DNA of 64,000 bases from Streptomyces sp. NBC_01260 (GTDB lineage Bacteria; Actinomycetota; Actinomycetes; Streptomycetales; Streptomycetaceae). A program made the translations under genes and the position numbers. Positions 33,563 through 43,397 of this stretch are shown here, one piece after another. Below the pieces are notes generated by a model that was not told the origin of the DNA, did not search any database, and was given only the letters and a program-made list of their open reading frames with translations. The DNA lies in assembly GCF_036226405.1 (NCBI RefSeq), contig NZ_CP108464.1, positions 2,418,001-2,482,000 on the forward strand. The letters run 5' to 3'. Every line of letters begins with the position of its first letter. The stretch's first letter is position 1.

Positions 33563-34342
33563 ATGCGTCGGCAGCACCGGGTGGCGCCCCGCGTGGCGGC
33601 ACTGCTGGCCGGCACCGCCCTGCTGGCCGGGTGCGGCACCGGCGGCGGGCTGAAGAGTACCGGGCCGGCCCCGGCCGCCATCGGTCCGGCCCGCCTCTGG
33701 CCGGAGCTGCCGCCCGCCTCCGCCGCTCCGTACGACTACGGCGAGGGTGAGACCGCACACATCCCCGGCATCACGGTTCCGGGCGGCGATGTGCGCCGGC
33801 TGGACCCGGTGGCGGTGGTGCAGGCGGGCCTGAAGGCCCACCCCGACCGCTCCAGTGGTGCGGACGAGCTCCCGGCCGCCGCGGTCCGCCGGATCAACGC
33901 CTGCCGGACCGCGCCGGACGACTGCCCGGTGCTCGCGCCGTACTACCGCGATCTGACGGGTGACGGCAGGGACGAGCTGGTCCTCGCCATCAAGCTGGCC
34001 GACCGCCAGCTCTCCGTGCGGGTCTACATGCCGGAGCCGAGCGGACTGACCCGGATCATGTCCACCTCGGACGCGGTGATCAGCGTGGAGCTGGCCGGCC
34101 GGGACCTGATCATGCGGGCCCCCTCCGCCATCACCGGGTACGAGTACCGCACGGCCTGGTCCTGGGACAGCAGGCAGCGGGCCATGCTGCCCACCCAGGA
34201 CGGAATCCTGCGCATGACCCCGCAGCCCGAGCCCGGCCGGCGGCAGCCGCCGGGCACGCGCCCCTCCGTGCGGCCCGGCGAACCGCCCTCCGCCGCGCCC
34301 ACCGCGGCCCCCTCGGCCGCCGTGTCCGCGGAGCGCCGGTGA
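33563..34342 (+). CDS. Lipoprotein of CseA type
   Basis: The 259-aa product has a lipoprotein signal with lipobox LLAGC (C24), so it should be anchored on the outer face of the membrane. The central domain contains YRDLTGDGRDELVLAI, an EF-hand/FG-GAP-like calcium motif also seen, as I recall, in the streptomycete CseA lipoproteins that adjust the SigE cell-envelope pathway. The last 60 residues are Pro/Ala-rich. The gene overlaps the histidine-kinase start (GTGA), as a sensor accessory gene would. Confidence 0.85.
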   Translation: MRRQHRVAPRVAALLAGTALLAGCGTGGGLKSTGPAPAAIGPARLWPELPPASAAPYDYGEGETAHIPGITVPGGDVRRLDPVAVVQAGLKAHPDRSSGADELPAAAVRRINACRTAPDDCPVLAPYYRDLTGDGRDELVLAIKLADRQLSVRVYMPEPSGLTRIMSTSDAVISVELAGRDLIMRAPSAITGYEYRTAWSWDSRQRAMLPTQDGILRMTPQPEPGRRQPPGTRPSVRPGEPPSAAPTAAPSAAVSAERR

Positions 34343-35661
34343 GCCGGCGGCGGCCGAGAGCGCCGCGTGGTCCGCGCGGGCTGCGGACGCCCGCCTGGAC
34401 CGCGTCGCTGACCTGGAAGTCCGCGGCCTTCATCACCGCGATGTGCTGCGTGCTCGCCGCCCTGCTGGGCGTGCTGGTGCACACCGCGGTCAACCGTCAG
34501 ACGGTCGGCCACGCCCGCGAGAAGGCGCTGACCCGGCTGGAGGGCGTCACCGCCGCCTACGAGGCGGGCGAGGCACTTCCGCCGCGTTCCGGTCTCGATC
34601 CGCCGGGGCTGCCCGCGTCACTGCGGGCCCTGGCGGTGGACGGGGAGCGCGGCACCATGGTCGCCGACCATCTCGGCCGGCCGACGATGTGGGCCGCCGC
34701 CCCGGCCGACGGCCACGCGCTGGCGACCCATATCGACTACAGCCAGAGCGCCCGCACGATCAACGGCCTGGACGGGGCGATCATCGGCTCCTCGCTGCTG
34801 GCGATCGGCGCGACGCTGCTGGCCGGCGGCTTCGCCGTCACCCGGGTCACGCGGCGGCTGCACCAGACCGCGCGGGTGGCCCGCCGGATCGAGGCCGGTG
34901 ATCTCGACGCCCGCGTCAACGACCCCCGTACGGCAGACCCCTCGCGCCGGCCGGACGAGGTGGCGATCGTCGCCGGTGCGCTGGACACGATGGCCTCGAC
35001 GCTCCAGCGCAAGCTGCTGACCGAGCAGCGCTTCACCGCCGACGTGGCGCACGAGCTGCGCACCCCGCTGACCGGCCTGTCGGCCGCCGCCGAACTGCTG
35101 GCGCCGGGCCGCCCCTCGGAGCTGGTGCAGGACCGGGTCCGCACGATGCGCGCCCTCACCGAGGACCTGCTGGAGATCTCCCGGCTCGACACGCGTACCG
35201 AGCAGGTCGATCTCGATGTGCACGAACTGGCGCCGCTCGTCGAGCGAGTGGCGTCCACCTCGGGCACCGACACCGAGGTCGAGGTCGTCGGGGACGGGCC
35301 GCCGGTACGCGTCGAGACGGACAAGCGGCGCCTGGAGCGGGTGCTCGGCAATCTGATCAGCAACGCGCACCGGCACGGCCGCCCGCCGGTCGTGCTGACG
35401 GTCGACGGGCCGGTGGTGACCGTACGCGATCACGGCGACGGCTTCCCGGACTATCTGACCGCGGACGGCCCGCAGCGCTTCCGCACCGAGGGCGGCAGCA
35501 GGGGACACGGCCTCGGGCTGACCATCGCCGCCGGGCAGGCGCGGGTGATGGGTGCCCGGCTGGTCTTCGAGAACGCGGCGGACGGCGGGGCGGTGGCCCG
35601 GCTGACGCTGCCGGAGTACGTACGCCGCGAGGCACAACCGCCGCCCGGCCCGCGGTCCTGA
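34339..35661 (+). CDS. Sensor histidine kinase without an adjacent regulator
   Basis: The 440-aa protein has two membrane segments (about 24-47 and 140-162) enclosing an extracellular sensor, a HAMP linker, the H-box FTADVAHELRTPLTG, N-box NLISNAHRHG, G1 VRDHGDGFP and G2 GGSRGHGLGLTIA. The pair lipoprotein-kinase resembles cseA-cseC, but no response regulator lies next to it, so either it signals to a distant regulator or it lost its partner. The start is GTG 34339, coupled to the lipoprotein gene. Peptidoglycan genes follow, which fits an envelope-sensing role. Confidence 0.93.
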   Translation: MSRRRPRAPRGPRGLRTPAWTASLTWKSAAFITAMCCVLAALLGVLVHTAVNRQTVGHAREKALTRLEGVTAAYEAGEALPPRSGLDPPGLPASLRALAVDGERGTMVADHLGRPTMWAAAPADGHALATHIDYSQSARTINGLDGAIIGSSLLAIGATLLAGGFAVTRVTRRLHQTARVARRIEAGDLDARVNDPRTADPSRRPDEVAIVAGALDTMASTLQRKLLTEQRFTADVAHELRTPLTGLSAAAELLAPGRPSELVQDRVRTMRALTEDLLEISRLDTRTEQVDLDVHELAPLVERVASTSGTDTEVEVVGDGPPVRVETDKRRLERVLGNLISNAHRHGRPPVVLTVDGPVVTVRDHGDGFPDYLTADGPQRFRTEGGSRGHGLGLTIAAGQARVMGARLVFENAADGGAVARLTLPEYVRREAQPPPGPRS

Positions 35662-35740
35662 CGTCCGCCGCCGGAATCCCACGAACCTCCGTACTGTGAC
35701 ATAAGGGAAATGAACCCCACCTCTTGCTACGTTGCGTGGC

Positions 35741-37120
35741 ATGACCGCAACGACAGCGGACGCACCCCCGCCCGAACTGCGCCTGCCCAAGCGGCGCGGC
35801 GTGGAACTCTCGCTCCTCATCGGGGCCGTCCTCATCTCCGTGTACGGCTACGCCGCCGTCGGTCTGGCCAGGAACAACGCGGTCCCGCCCGATGTCGCCG
35901 GGTACGGCGGCGGGCTCGGGCTGCTCGCCCTGCTCGCCCATCTCGCCGTCCGCTTCCGCGCCCCGTACGCCGATCCGCTGCTGCTGCCCATCGCCCTCCT
36001 GCTCAACGGCCTCGGCCTGGTGCTGATCTACCGGCTCGACCTGGAGACCCCGAAGGACCAGGCGGCCCCCACCCAGCTGGTCTGGTCCACGCTCGGCGTG
36101 GCGTTCTTCATCGCGGTGGTGGTGTTCCTGCGCGACCACCGGGTGCTCCAGCGGTACGCGTACCTCTCGGTCGCCACCGCCCTCGTCCTGATGATCGTGC
36201 CGATCTTCTTCCCCGCCGTGAACGGCGCCAAGATCTGGATCAGGGTCGGCGGATTCTCCTTCCAGCCGGGCGAGTTCGCCAAGATCCTGCTCGCCGTCTT
36301 CTTCGCCGCCTACCTCGCGGCGAACCGCAACGCCCTCGCCTACACCGGCCGCAAGATCTGGAAGCTGCAGCTCCCCACCGGCCGGGTGCTCGGCCCGATC
36401 GTGGCGATCTGGCTGTTGAGCGTCGGGGTGCTGATCCTGGAGCGGGACCTGGGCACCTCGCTGCTCTTCTTCGGCCTGTTCGTGATCATGCTGTACGTGG
36501 CGACCGGCCGCATCGGCTGGATCGCCGTCGGGCTGCTGCTCGCCGCCGTCGGCGCGTTCGTCGTCGGTTCGTTCGAACCGCACGTGCACAGCCGGGTGCA
36601 GGACTGGATCGACCCGTTCGCCTCCATCGACGCCGGTCAGGGGCCCGGCCAGCTCGCCCAGTCGCTGTTCGCCTTCGCGGCCGGCGGGATGCTGGGCACC
36701 GGGCTCGGGCTCGGACACTCCATCCTCATCGGCTTCGCCGCCAAGTCCGACTTCATCCTGGCGACGGCGGGCGAGGAGCTCGGCCTGACCGGGCTGACGG
36801 CGATCTTCATGCTCTACGCGCTGCTGGTGGCGCGCGGCTACCGGGCCGGACTCGCCCTGCGCGACTCGTTCGGGCGGCTGCTCTCGATCGGTCTCGCCTC
36901 GATCCTGGCGCTCCAGGTGTTCGTGATCGCGGGCGGGGTGATGGGGCTGATCCCGCTGACGGGCATGGCGATGCCGTTCCTCGCCCAGGGCGGTTCGTCC
37001 GTGGTCACCAACTGGATCATCGTGGCGCTGCTGATCCGGGTCAGCGACCTGGCCCGCAGACCCCACGCCGACCAGGTGGAGACCGGAGTCATCGCGCCCA
37101 TCCTGGAGGACGAACTGTGA
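35741..37120 (+). CDS. FtsW/RodA/SpoVE-family peptidoglycan polymerase
   Basis: The 459-aa SEDS protein has about ten membrane segments and the family landmarks GAKIWIRVGGFSFQPGEFAK, the acidic LILERDLGTSLLFFG loop and the C-terminal PLTGMAMPFLAQGGSS motif. SEDS proteins are glycosyltransferases that polymerise lipid II together with a partner class B PBP, which is encoded directly downstream. The ATG at 35741 is chosen; a TTG at 35732 is the alternative. The pair is a paralogue used in growth or sporulation rather than the dcw-cluster FtsW. Confidence 0.95.
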   Translation: MTATTADAPPPELRLPKRRGVELSLLIGAVLISVYGYAAVGLARNNAVPPDVAGYGGGLGLLALLAHLAVRFRAPYADPLLLPIALLLNGLGLVLIYRLDLETPKDQAAPTQLVWSTLGVAFFIAVVVFLRDHRVLQRYAYLSVATALVLMIVPIFFPAVNGAKIWIRVGGFSFQPGEFAKILLAVFFAAYLAANRNALAYTGRKIWKLQLPTGRVLGPIVAIWLLSVGVLILERDLGTSLLFFGLFVIMLYVATGRIGWIAVGLLLAAVGAFVVGSFEPHVHSRVQDWIDPFASIDAGQGPGQLAQSLFAFAAGGMLGTGLGLGHSILIGFAAKSDFILATAGEELGLTGLTAIFMLYALLVARGYRAGLALRDSFGRLLSIGLASILALQVFVIAGGVMGLIPLTGMAMPFLAQGGSSVVTNWIIVALLIRVSDLARRPHADQVETGVIAPILEDEL

Positions 37121-37154
37121 TCCCGTACGCGCCGACCGTGGCGGGGGCCCGGAC

Positions 37155-38612
37155 ATGATCCGCTACATCCGGCGCGCCGCCGCCTTCTGCCTCCTGCTGC
37201 TCGTGGCGCTGCTGCTGAACGCCGCCCGCGTCCAGGTCTTCGAGGCCTCCTCGCTCGACGACAACCCCGCCAACCGGCGGATCACGATCGACCGTTACGA
37301 CCAGCCGCGCGGCAACATCCTGGTCGACGGCAGATCCGTCACCGGCTCGAAGGACACCGGCGAGCAGCTCGCGTACGAGCGCACCTACCGCTACGGCCCG
37401 CTGTACGCCCCGGTGACCGGATACGCCTCGCAGACGTACGGCACCACCCTGATCGAGAACGCCGAGGACCCGGTCCTCTCCGGCACCGACTCGATGCTCG
37501 CCCCGTTCCCCCTCTGGAACGAGATCACCCGCAGCCGGCAGCCCGGCGGCGACGTCGTCACCACGGTCAGGGACTCCATGCAGCGTGCCGCGTACGAGGG
37601 GCTCGGCGGCCGACGGGGCGCCGTCGCGGCCATCGAGCCGACGACCGGCAGGATCCTGGCGCTGGTCTCGACCCCCTCGTACGATCCGGGGCTGCTCTCC
37701 GGTACCGGTTCGTCCGTCACCGACGCCTGGCGGCAGCTCAACTCGGGCCGGACTCAGCCGATGCTCAACCGGGCCATCCGGCAGACCTATCCGCCCGGCT
37801 CCACGTTCAAGATCGTCACAGCGGCGGCCGCCCTGGACGCCGAGGTCGTCACCGACCCGGACGCCTCGACCGACACCCCCTCCCCCTACGTACTGCCGGG
37901 CACCTCGACCACGCTCCCCGACGAGGCGAGCGGCTGCGACGAGGCGTCCCTGGCCGAGGCGATCCGGGTCTCCTGCAACACCGTGATGGCCCATCTGGGG
38001 GTGCAGGTCGGGCTGAAGGGCATGGTGCACGCGGTCGGCAGGTTCGGCTTCAACGACACGGGGCTGAAGATCCCGTCCGGGGTGGCGAAGAGCAACTTCG
38101 ACACCCGCATGAGCGACGACCAGCTGGCCCTCTCCTCGATCGGCCAGTTCGACACCACGGCGACCCCGCTGCAGATGGCGATGGTGGCCTCGGCCGTGGC
38201 GAACGGCGGCGAGCTCATGTACCCGCATCTGGTGGACCGTACGACCACGCACGGCGGCTCCACCGTCCACACGACGGGGTCGCGCTCCTATCACCGGGCG
38301 ATGACCCCGCAGACGGCGACGCGGCTGCGCCAGATGATGATCGACGTGGTGCAGGACGGCACCGGCACCAACGCGGCCATCGACGGGGTGACGGTCGGCG
38401 GCAAGACCGGCACGGCCCAGCACGGCATCGACAACTCCGGTACTCCTTATGCCTGGTTCATCTCCTGGGCGCAGGCGCAGGACGCGGCCCGGCCGGCCGT
38501 CGCGGTCGCCGTGGTCGTCGAGGACGCCGCCGCCGACCGGGCCGACATCAGCGGCGGCGGCAGTGCCGCGCCGATCGCCCGTTCCGTCATGGAGGCGGCG
38601 CTGGGAGACTGA
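37155..38612 (+). CDS. Class B penicillin-binding protein
   Basis: The 485-aa transpeptidase has one N-terminal membrane anchor ([20 protein letters not shown]), a short dimerisation domain, and the three active-site motifs: SxxK in PPGSTFKIV, SxN in SCN and KTG in VGGKTGTAQ. It cross-links peptidoglycan. Located 34 nt after the SEDS gene, it should be the cognate partner of that polymerase. It resembles the PbpA type of actinobacteria. Both the anchor and the acylation site are intact, so it should be functional. Confidence 0.95.
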   Translation: MIRYIRRAAAFCLLLLVALLLNAARVQVFEASSLDDNPANRRITIDRYDQPRGNILVDGRSVTGSKDTGEQLAYERTYRYGPLYAPVTGYASQTYGTTLIENAEDPVLSGTDSMLAPFPLWNEITRSRQPGGDVVTTVRDSMQRAAYEGLGGRRGAVAAIEPTTGRILALVSTPSYDPGLLSGTGSSVTDAWRQLNSGRTQPMLNRAIRQTYPPGSTFKIVTAAAALDAEVVTDPDASTDTPSPYVLPGTSTTLPDEASGCDEASLAEAIRVSCNTVMAHLGVQVGLKGMVHAVGRFGFNDTGLKIPSGVAKSNFDTRMSDDQLALSSIGQFDTTATPLQMAMVASAVANGGELMYPHLVDRTTTHGGSTVHTTGSRSYHRAMTPQTATRLRQMMIDVVQDGTGTNAAIDGVTVGGKTGTAQHGIDNSGTPYAWFISWAQAQDAARPAVAVAVVVEDAAADRADISGGGSAAPIARSVMEAALGD

Positions 38613-38616
38613 GCGG

Positions 38617-39684
38617 ATGACGGCTCCCAGGGATGTGCGCGGGGCGCTGGCCGCGATCGGGCGGACGGACCCGCGGCTCTGCGCCTTCATCGATGTCTGG
38701 CACGAGGAGGCGCCTGCCCGGCTGCCCGGCGCGGCCCGGCTCCCGCTGGCCGGGCTCCCGTTCGCGGTGAAGGGCCCCACCGGCATCCGCTCGTACGCCG
38801 CGCGGCGGCTGATCGCGGCGGGCGGTGTCCCGGTCGGCTCGACCTCCGTGCCGGGCCCCGGCACCTACTGGCAGACCTGGGGGCTGGGCGCCCACGGACG
38901 CACGGTCAACCCCTGGCGGTCCGACCGGACGCCTGGCGGTTCCTCCGCGGGCTCCGCGGCGGCGGTCGCCGCGGAGCTGGTGGAGCTGGCGACCGGGAGC
39001 GACGGGGCCGGATCGGTACGCATCCCGGCGGCCTGGTGCGGGGTGTTCGGGCTCAAGACGACCAACGGGCTGCTGCCCTCCCCCGACCGCTCGGGGCTCG
39101 CCTCCGCCGGGGTGCTGGCCCGGTCCGCCGCGCACGCGCACCTGTATCTGCGCTGCGTCCTGGACGCGTACGAACCCGCCGTGACTCAACTGCCCCTGCG
39201 CGCCGTCTACAGCCCGGACCTCGGGTACGCGGACGTCGACCCGGAGGTCGAGGCGGTGGTGCGGGGCGCGGTGCGGCGGCTGGCGGCGGCCGGGGTGATC
39301 CGGCTCGCGGACACCGGCTGCGAACTGCTCGACCCGGCGGCGGTCTGGCAGGCGGTGCGCGGCGGTCGGGCGGCGCCGCCCGACAAGGAGCTCCGGCGGG
39401 AGAACGACCGCAGACTGGACGCCTTCTTCGCGGACACGCCCCTGCTCCTCACCCCGGTCACCCCCAACCGCCCGCACGGCCACGAGGGACCGGGCGAGCT
39501 CTTCTCCACCGCGCTGACCTGGGCGTTCAACCTGAGCGGGCATCCCGCGGCGAGTGTGCCCGCCGGATTCACCCCGGACGGCTGCCCGGTCGGGCTCCAA
39601 CTGGTGGCGCAGCGCGGCGCCGATGTCTCGCTGCTCGGAATGGCCGGTGCGGTGGAGAGGGCGCTGACTACTGTGCGGCCATGA
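38617..39684 (+). CDS. Amidase signature-family enzyme
   Basis: The 355-aa protein has the amidase Ser-cisSer-Lys pattern: Lys in LPFAVKGP, the serine-rich [15 protein letters not shown] loop and the acyl-pocket [23 protein letters not shown] with its catalytic serine. It is shorter than most family members (about 450 aa), mainly at the N-terminus, but all catalytic elements are present. The substrate is unknown. The ATG at 38617 lies 5 nt after the PBP stop, so it is in the same operon. Its stop overlaps a 32-codon ORF. Confidence 0.9.
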   Translation: MTAPRDVRGALAAIGRTDPRLCAFIDVWHEEAPARLPGAARLPLAGLPFAVKGPTGIRSYAARRLIAAGGVPVGSTSVPGPGTYWQTWGLGAHGRTVNPWRSDRTPGGSSAGSAAAVAAELVELATGSDGAGSVRIPAAWCGVFGLKTTNGLLPSPDRSGLASAGVLARSAAHAHLYLRCVLDAYEPAVTQLPLRAVYSPDLGYADVDPEVEAVVRGAVRRLAAAGVIRLADTGCELLDPAAVWQAVRGGRAAPPDKELRRENDRRLDAFFADTPLLLTPVTPNRPHGHEGPGELFSTALTWAFNLSGHPAASVPAGFTPDGCPVGLQLVAQRGADVSLLGMAGAVERALTTVRP

Positions 39685-39779
39685 CGGAGGGGAGCCTGCT
39701 GCACCTGCGTGAACACGGGCCCGCACAGCGGGCGTTCACCCTGCGCACGAGCTTCCCGGCGCCCGGCGCGGCGAGCTGA
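39681..39779 (+). CDS. 32-aa ORF overlapping the amidase stop
   Basis: An ATG overlaps the amidase stop (ATGA) and opens a 32-codon frame beginning [15 protein letters not shown], ending TGA one base before the convergent proline-rich gene. It could be a coupled small protein or the truncated N-terminus of a lost gene. No similarity recognised. Confidence 0.3.
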   Translation: MTEGSLLHLREHGPAQRAFTLRTSFPAPGAAS

Positions 39780-40640
39780 TCAGCCGGCCTGGGCGGCGCC
39801 GACCGGCTTGCGCGACTCGGCCCGGACCCGGGCGGTGTCCAGCGCCGCCTTTTCCAGGTCGACCTTCTCGGGGGCCTGGAGCGCGGTCTCGGGCGTGACG
39901 ACGGCGACGAAGGACGCGGTGTTGTCGTCGCCCCAGGCGCACATGGGGATGGTGCTGGTGATCGCGCCGTCCTTGGCCCGTACGACCTGGCAGGAGATGG
40001 TGACCGCGTACCCGTCGGGGGTGAAGTCCCGGGCGGGTACGGCGATGGTCATGCCCTTCGTCCGGGTGGCCCCCTCCAGGATCTTGTCCCGGGTGAACTC
40101 CGGTCCCTTGATCCGTCCCCACAGGCCGGAGATGACCAGGGTGCCGCCCGCGGAGGAGTTGTACTGGGTGACGACGGCCTTCGCATCGCGGATGCTCGGG
40201 TCGTAGGTCTCCTCGATCTCCCTCCCCTCGGTCGACGAGGTGTCCTTGAACAGCGTGTACTCGTCGTCCAGCAGCTTCTTCGGCACGGTCAGCCGGTACT
40301 CGGCCGCCGGAAACTCACCGCTGACCGCGGACGCCCCGGCGTCGGCCAGCCGGGAGACCCCGAACGCGACGCCGCCGGCCACCACCAGCGCGCCGACGGC
40401 TATCCCGACGATCAGCCCGGTCCTGCTCTTGCGGGGCGGCGGCGGTCCCTGCGGATGGCCGAAGGGCTGCGGCCCGGGTGTGGGCGGCTGGGCATACGGG
40501 TTCTGCTGCCCGTACGGGGCCTGCTGGGCATACGGGTTCGGCTGGCCGTACGGGTTCTGCTGGGGCGGAGGCGGGGGTCCGTACGGGCCCTGCGGCGCTC
40601 CGTACGGACCCTGCGGCGGCTGCGGCGGCGGCGTGGTCAT
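39780..40640 (-). CDS. Proline-rich membrane-anchored protein
   Basis: The 286-aa protein starts MTTPPPQPPQGPYG and has 70 residues of Pro/Gln/Tyr/Gly repeats (NPYGQ, NPYAQ units), one membrane segment at 74-95 preceded by basic residues, and an extracellular beta-rich domain of about 180 residues with two cysteines. This layout is frequent in streptomycete envelope proteins of unknown function. No catalytic motif is visible. The upstream 290 bp up to the kinase-like gene holds nothing I recognise. Confidence 0.8.
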   Translation of the reverse strand: MTTPPPQPPQGPYGAPQGPYGPPPPPQQNPYGQPNPYAQQAPYGQQNPYAQPPTPGPQPFGHPQGPPPPRKSRTGLIVGIAVGALVVAGGVAFGVSRLADAGASAVSGEFPAAEYRLTVPKKLLDDEYTLFKDTSSTEGREIEETYDPSIRDAKAVVTQYNSSAGGTLVISGLWGRIKGPEFTRDKILEGATRTKGMTIAVPARDFTPDGYAVTISCQVVRAKDGAITSTIPMCAWGDDNTASFVAVVTPETALQAPEKVDLEKAALDTARVRAESRKPVGAAQAG

Positions 40641-40932
40641 GGCGCCCAAGTTACGTCATGTGCACGAACACGATTTCGAACCGCCGGGGCGGCCGGTTCA
40701 GTTCAGCGGCTCGCGGCGCCGGAGCCACTCGGCGGGCACGCCGTCGACCCCGACCGCGGCGCCCGCGCCAGCCCTTCGAGGCTGCGGCGGGCGGCGGCGA
40801 GATCTGGTTCGACGGTGGTTGAGGCCATGGCACCACCCTCCCGCCGGCGGTCCGGTCCGTACAGCCGATTTCAGCCGGAACGTGACCGTGGCCGGCGGGC
40901 CGGACGCGGAGGCGCGGCGCCGGCGTGCGAAC

Positions 40933-42057
40933 TCATCGACCGACGTCCGTGGCTGGTGCCGGCGCAGCCGCGGCCCGGTCGATATCGGCCGCCGGATAGG
41001 GCGTCCGCTTGCTCTCGGTCAGCAGGCGACGGTGGAAGCCGTCCAGGACGACGGCGGGCGCCGCGTGCCGGTCGATGACCGCGGCGGCCCCGGGCGGGAC
41101 GTCCCCGGGCCGGTCGCCCGCGACCCAGCCGCGCAGGAAGTCGGTGTCGCACACACCGTCGAACAGGTGGTGGCGGACCAGGTGCCCGGCGACGTAGTGG
41201 CGGTCGTACCCGAGGTGCCCGGCCAGGAACTCGGACTCCTGTGTGGAGAGTTCGAACCCGGAGCTCAGGGCGAGGCCGAAGTCCGCGAAGCGGATCGAGC
41301 GGCCGTCGGTCAGGATGTTGCCGAAGTGGGCGTCGAAGTGCACGAACCCGCGGGAGCTCATGAAGTCCGCCCCGCGGGCCAGGGCCTCGTCCAGCCACAC
41401 GTACGGCGGCTCCTCCCCGCCCTCCCGGGCCGCCGCACGGCGGTCGCTCAGCCAGGCCGCGAGGGTCTGCGGCACATGTTCCAGGAAGAGCACCAGGCTC
41501 GCCGAGGACCGGCCGACGGCCTCCAGCCGGGCGCGTACGGCCGAGGAGCCCTCCCAGTGGGCGACCGCCCCGTCGATGCCCCCGAGCTCGTCGGCGAATC
41601 CCTGTGGAGCGGAGTCCGGCAGGACCCGCCAGTGGTACATCAGCGGGAAGTCCCCGTACACGTCACCGAGGACCCAGCCGGTGGTGATCGTGTGCGCGGC
41701 CAGCTCACGCCAGGCCCCGAACCCGGCCGAGCCCACCCCGTACTGGTAGAACGTCGGCAGCCCGAAGAGGTTGGCGGTCGACCGCACGTTCTCCGGACGC
41801 AGTTCGAGGTCCGTCAGCGGCACCCGCTTGACGAAGACCCGTGTCCCGCACACGTCCAGCTCCGCCGATCTGCCGCCCATGCCGGACCCGAGCGGCGTGG
41901 CCGCGCGGACCACTTCGCCGAGCCGGCGGTCGCTCAGCAGCGACAGGTGCGTGGACACCGACCCGTAGGCGGCCAGGCGGGCGGGATGCCGCCGGTCCGG
42001 GTGGTCCGGGGCCGGCCCGGCGGCAACCGGACCGGCGGCGTCATCTGTCTCGCACAT
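40933..42057 (-). CDS. Kinase-fold phosphotransferase (APH-like)
   Basis: The 374-aa protein has protein-kinase-like fold motifs: the ATP lysine in VFVKRVPL, the catalytic loop FVHFDAHFGNIL (about 236-247, Asp in HFDAH and metal Asn) and the metal-binding Asp in IRFADFGLAL. It lies closer to aminoglycoside phosphotransferase/HipA-like enzymes than to Hanks kinases. The substrate is unknown. I prefer the ATG at 42057 (MCETDDAAG); the frame is open ten codons upstream. It follows the ferritin-like gene on the same strand after 43 nt, so co-transcription is likely. Confidence 0.75.
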   Translation of the reverse strand: MCETDDAAGPVAAGPAPDHPDRRHPARLAAYGSVSTHLSLLSDRRLGEVVRAATPLGSGMGGRSAELDVCGTRVFVKRVPLTDLELRPENVRSTANLFGLPTFYQYGVGSAGFGAWRELAAHTITTGWVLGDVYGDFPLMYHWRVLPDSAPQGFADELGGIDGAVAHWEGSSAVRARLEAVGRSSASLVLFLEHVPQTLAAWLSDRRAAAREGGEEPPYVWLDEALARGADFMSSRGFVHFDAHFGNILTDGRSIRFADFGLALSSGFELSTQESEFLAGHLGYDRHYVAGHLVRHHLFDGVCDTDFLRGWVAGDRPGDVPPGAAAVIDRHAAPAVVLDGFHRRLLTESKRTPYPAADIDRAAAAPAPATDVGR

Positions 42058-42100
42058 GCGGACGACCCTACTCAGCGCTCCCCGCACCCGCCGCCCCCGC

Positions 42101-43219
42101 TCAGGAAGCCGGCCGGTCCGCCCCGCCGTCGGCGATCGACTGCGCGACCTCCGCCACCCGCTCCTGCTCCTCGGCCTCGAAGCGGTCCCGGTCCAGCTGT
42201 TCCGCTATCTCCTCGTCCTGCGCCATGAGCAGGTCCAGGCTGGAGTCGCCGAGTTCGAGCACGCCCATGTCGACGTACGCCTTCTGCAGCCGCTCGCCCC
42301 ACAGGCCGATGTCCTTGACGCACGGGACGATGCGGCTGAACAGCAGCTTGCGGAAGAGCTGGAGGAACTCGGAGTGCTCGGAGAGCTCCTTGGCCTCCTG
42401 CTTGGCGATGCCGAAGTTCTCCAGCACCTCGACGCCGCTGAGCCGGTCGCGCATCAGGTAGCAGCCCTCGATGACGAACTCCTCTCGCTCGCGCAGTTCC
42501 ACGTCGCTCAGCTGCTTGTAGTAGTCGCGCAGCGCCATCCGGCCGAAGGCCACATGGCGGGCCTCGTCCTGCATGATGTAGGCGAGGATCTGCTTGGGCA
42601 GCGGCTTGGTCGTGGTGTCGCGGATCATGCCGAAGGCGGCCAGGGCCAGCCCCTCGATGAGGACCTGCATGCCGAGGTAGGGCATGTCCCAGCGGGAGTC
42701 GCGCAGGGTGTCACCGAGCAGGCCCTGGAGGCTGTCGTTGACCGGGTACAGCATCCCGATCTTCTCGTGCAGGAACCGGCCGTAGATCTCCGCGTGCCGG
42801 GCCTCGTCCATGGTCTGGGTCGCGGAGTAGAACTTGGCGTCCAGATCGGGGACGGACTCCACGATCCGGGCCGCGCAGATCATCGCGCCCTGCTCACCGT
42901 GGAGGAACTGGCTGAACTGCCAGGAGGTGTAGTGCTTGCGCAGCTCGCCCCGGTCCTTGCCGGTCATCTTCGCCCAGTGCGGGGTGCCGTACAGGGTGAG
43001 GGCCTCGTCAGGGGTGCCGAGCGGGTCGGTGGGGTCGACCTCCAGGCTCCAGTCGATGCGCTTGTTGCCGTCCCACTGCTTGTCCTTGCCCTTCTGGTAC
43101 AGGGCGAGGAGGCGCTCGCGGCCGTCGTCGTAGTCCCAGCTGAAGCGGGCGGCGCCCGAGGCGGGCACCGTCCACAACGGCTGTCCGGGGGCGGTGGTGT
43201 AGAGGTCGTGGGTCGACAT
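42101..43219 (-). CDS. Ferritin-like diiron protein
   Basis: The 372-aa all-helical protein carries a complete R2/ferritin-type diiron set: E109 (HGEQGA), E139 and H142 (DEARHAEIY), E189 (LIEGLAL), E219 and H222 (DEARHVAFG). No third histidine is present at the position used by AurF-type oxygenases (I215). It may be an oxygenase or desaturase; substrate unknown. It is divergent from an AurF-like gene with only 178 bp between, so the two probably share regulation by the nearby TetR protein. Confidence 0.85.
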   Translation of the reverse strand: MSTHDLYTTAPGQPLWTVPASGAARFSWDYDDGRERLLALYQKGKDKQWDGNKRIDWSLEVDPTDPLGTPDEALTLYGTPHWAKMTGKDRGELRKHYTSWQFSQFLHGEQGAMICAARIVESVPDLDAKFYSATQTMDEARHAEIYGRFLHEKIGMLYPVNDSLQGLLGDTLRDSRWDMPYLGMQVLIEGLALAAFGMIRDTTTKPLPKQILAYIMQDEARHVAFGRMALRDYYKQLSDVELREREEFVIEGCYLMRDRLSGVEVLENFGIAKQEAKELSEHSEFLQLFRKLLFSRIVPCVKDIGLWGERLQKAYVDMGVLELGDSSLDLLMAQDEEIAEQLDRDRFEAEEQERVAEVAQSIADGGADRPAS

Positions 43220-43397
43220 GGACGGCTCCTTCGCCTCGCATGCTCCGACAAATCACCTGTCGATTCGTTCAGTTGGCAGGTTCACACGTTGGTAGACGCC
43301 GGGTCAACAAGTCGTGTGCAAGGGATTGACGCGCTTGCTGACAGACGGTCTCATAAGAGGTGACCGCCGGTAACCCATGTGTGAGGTGCCTCCAGCC

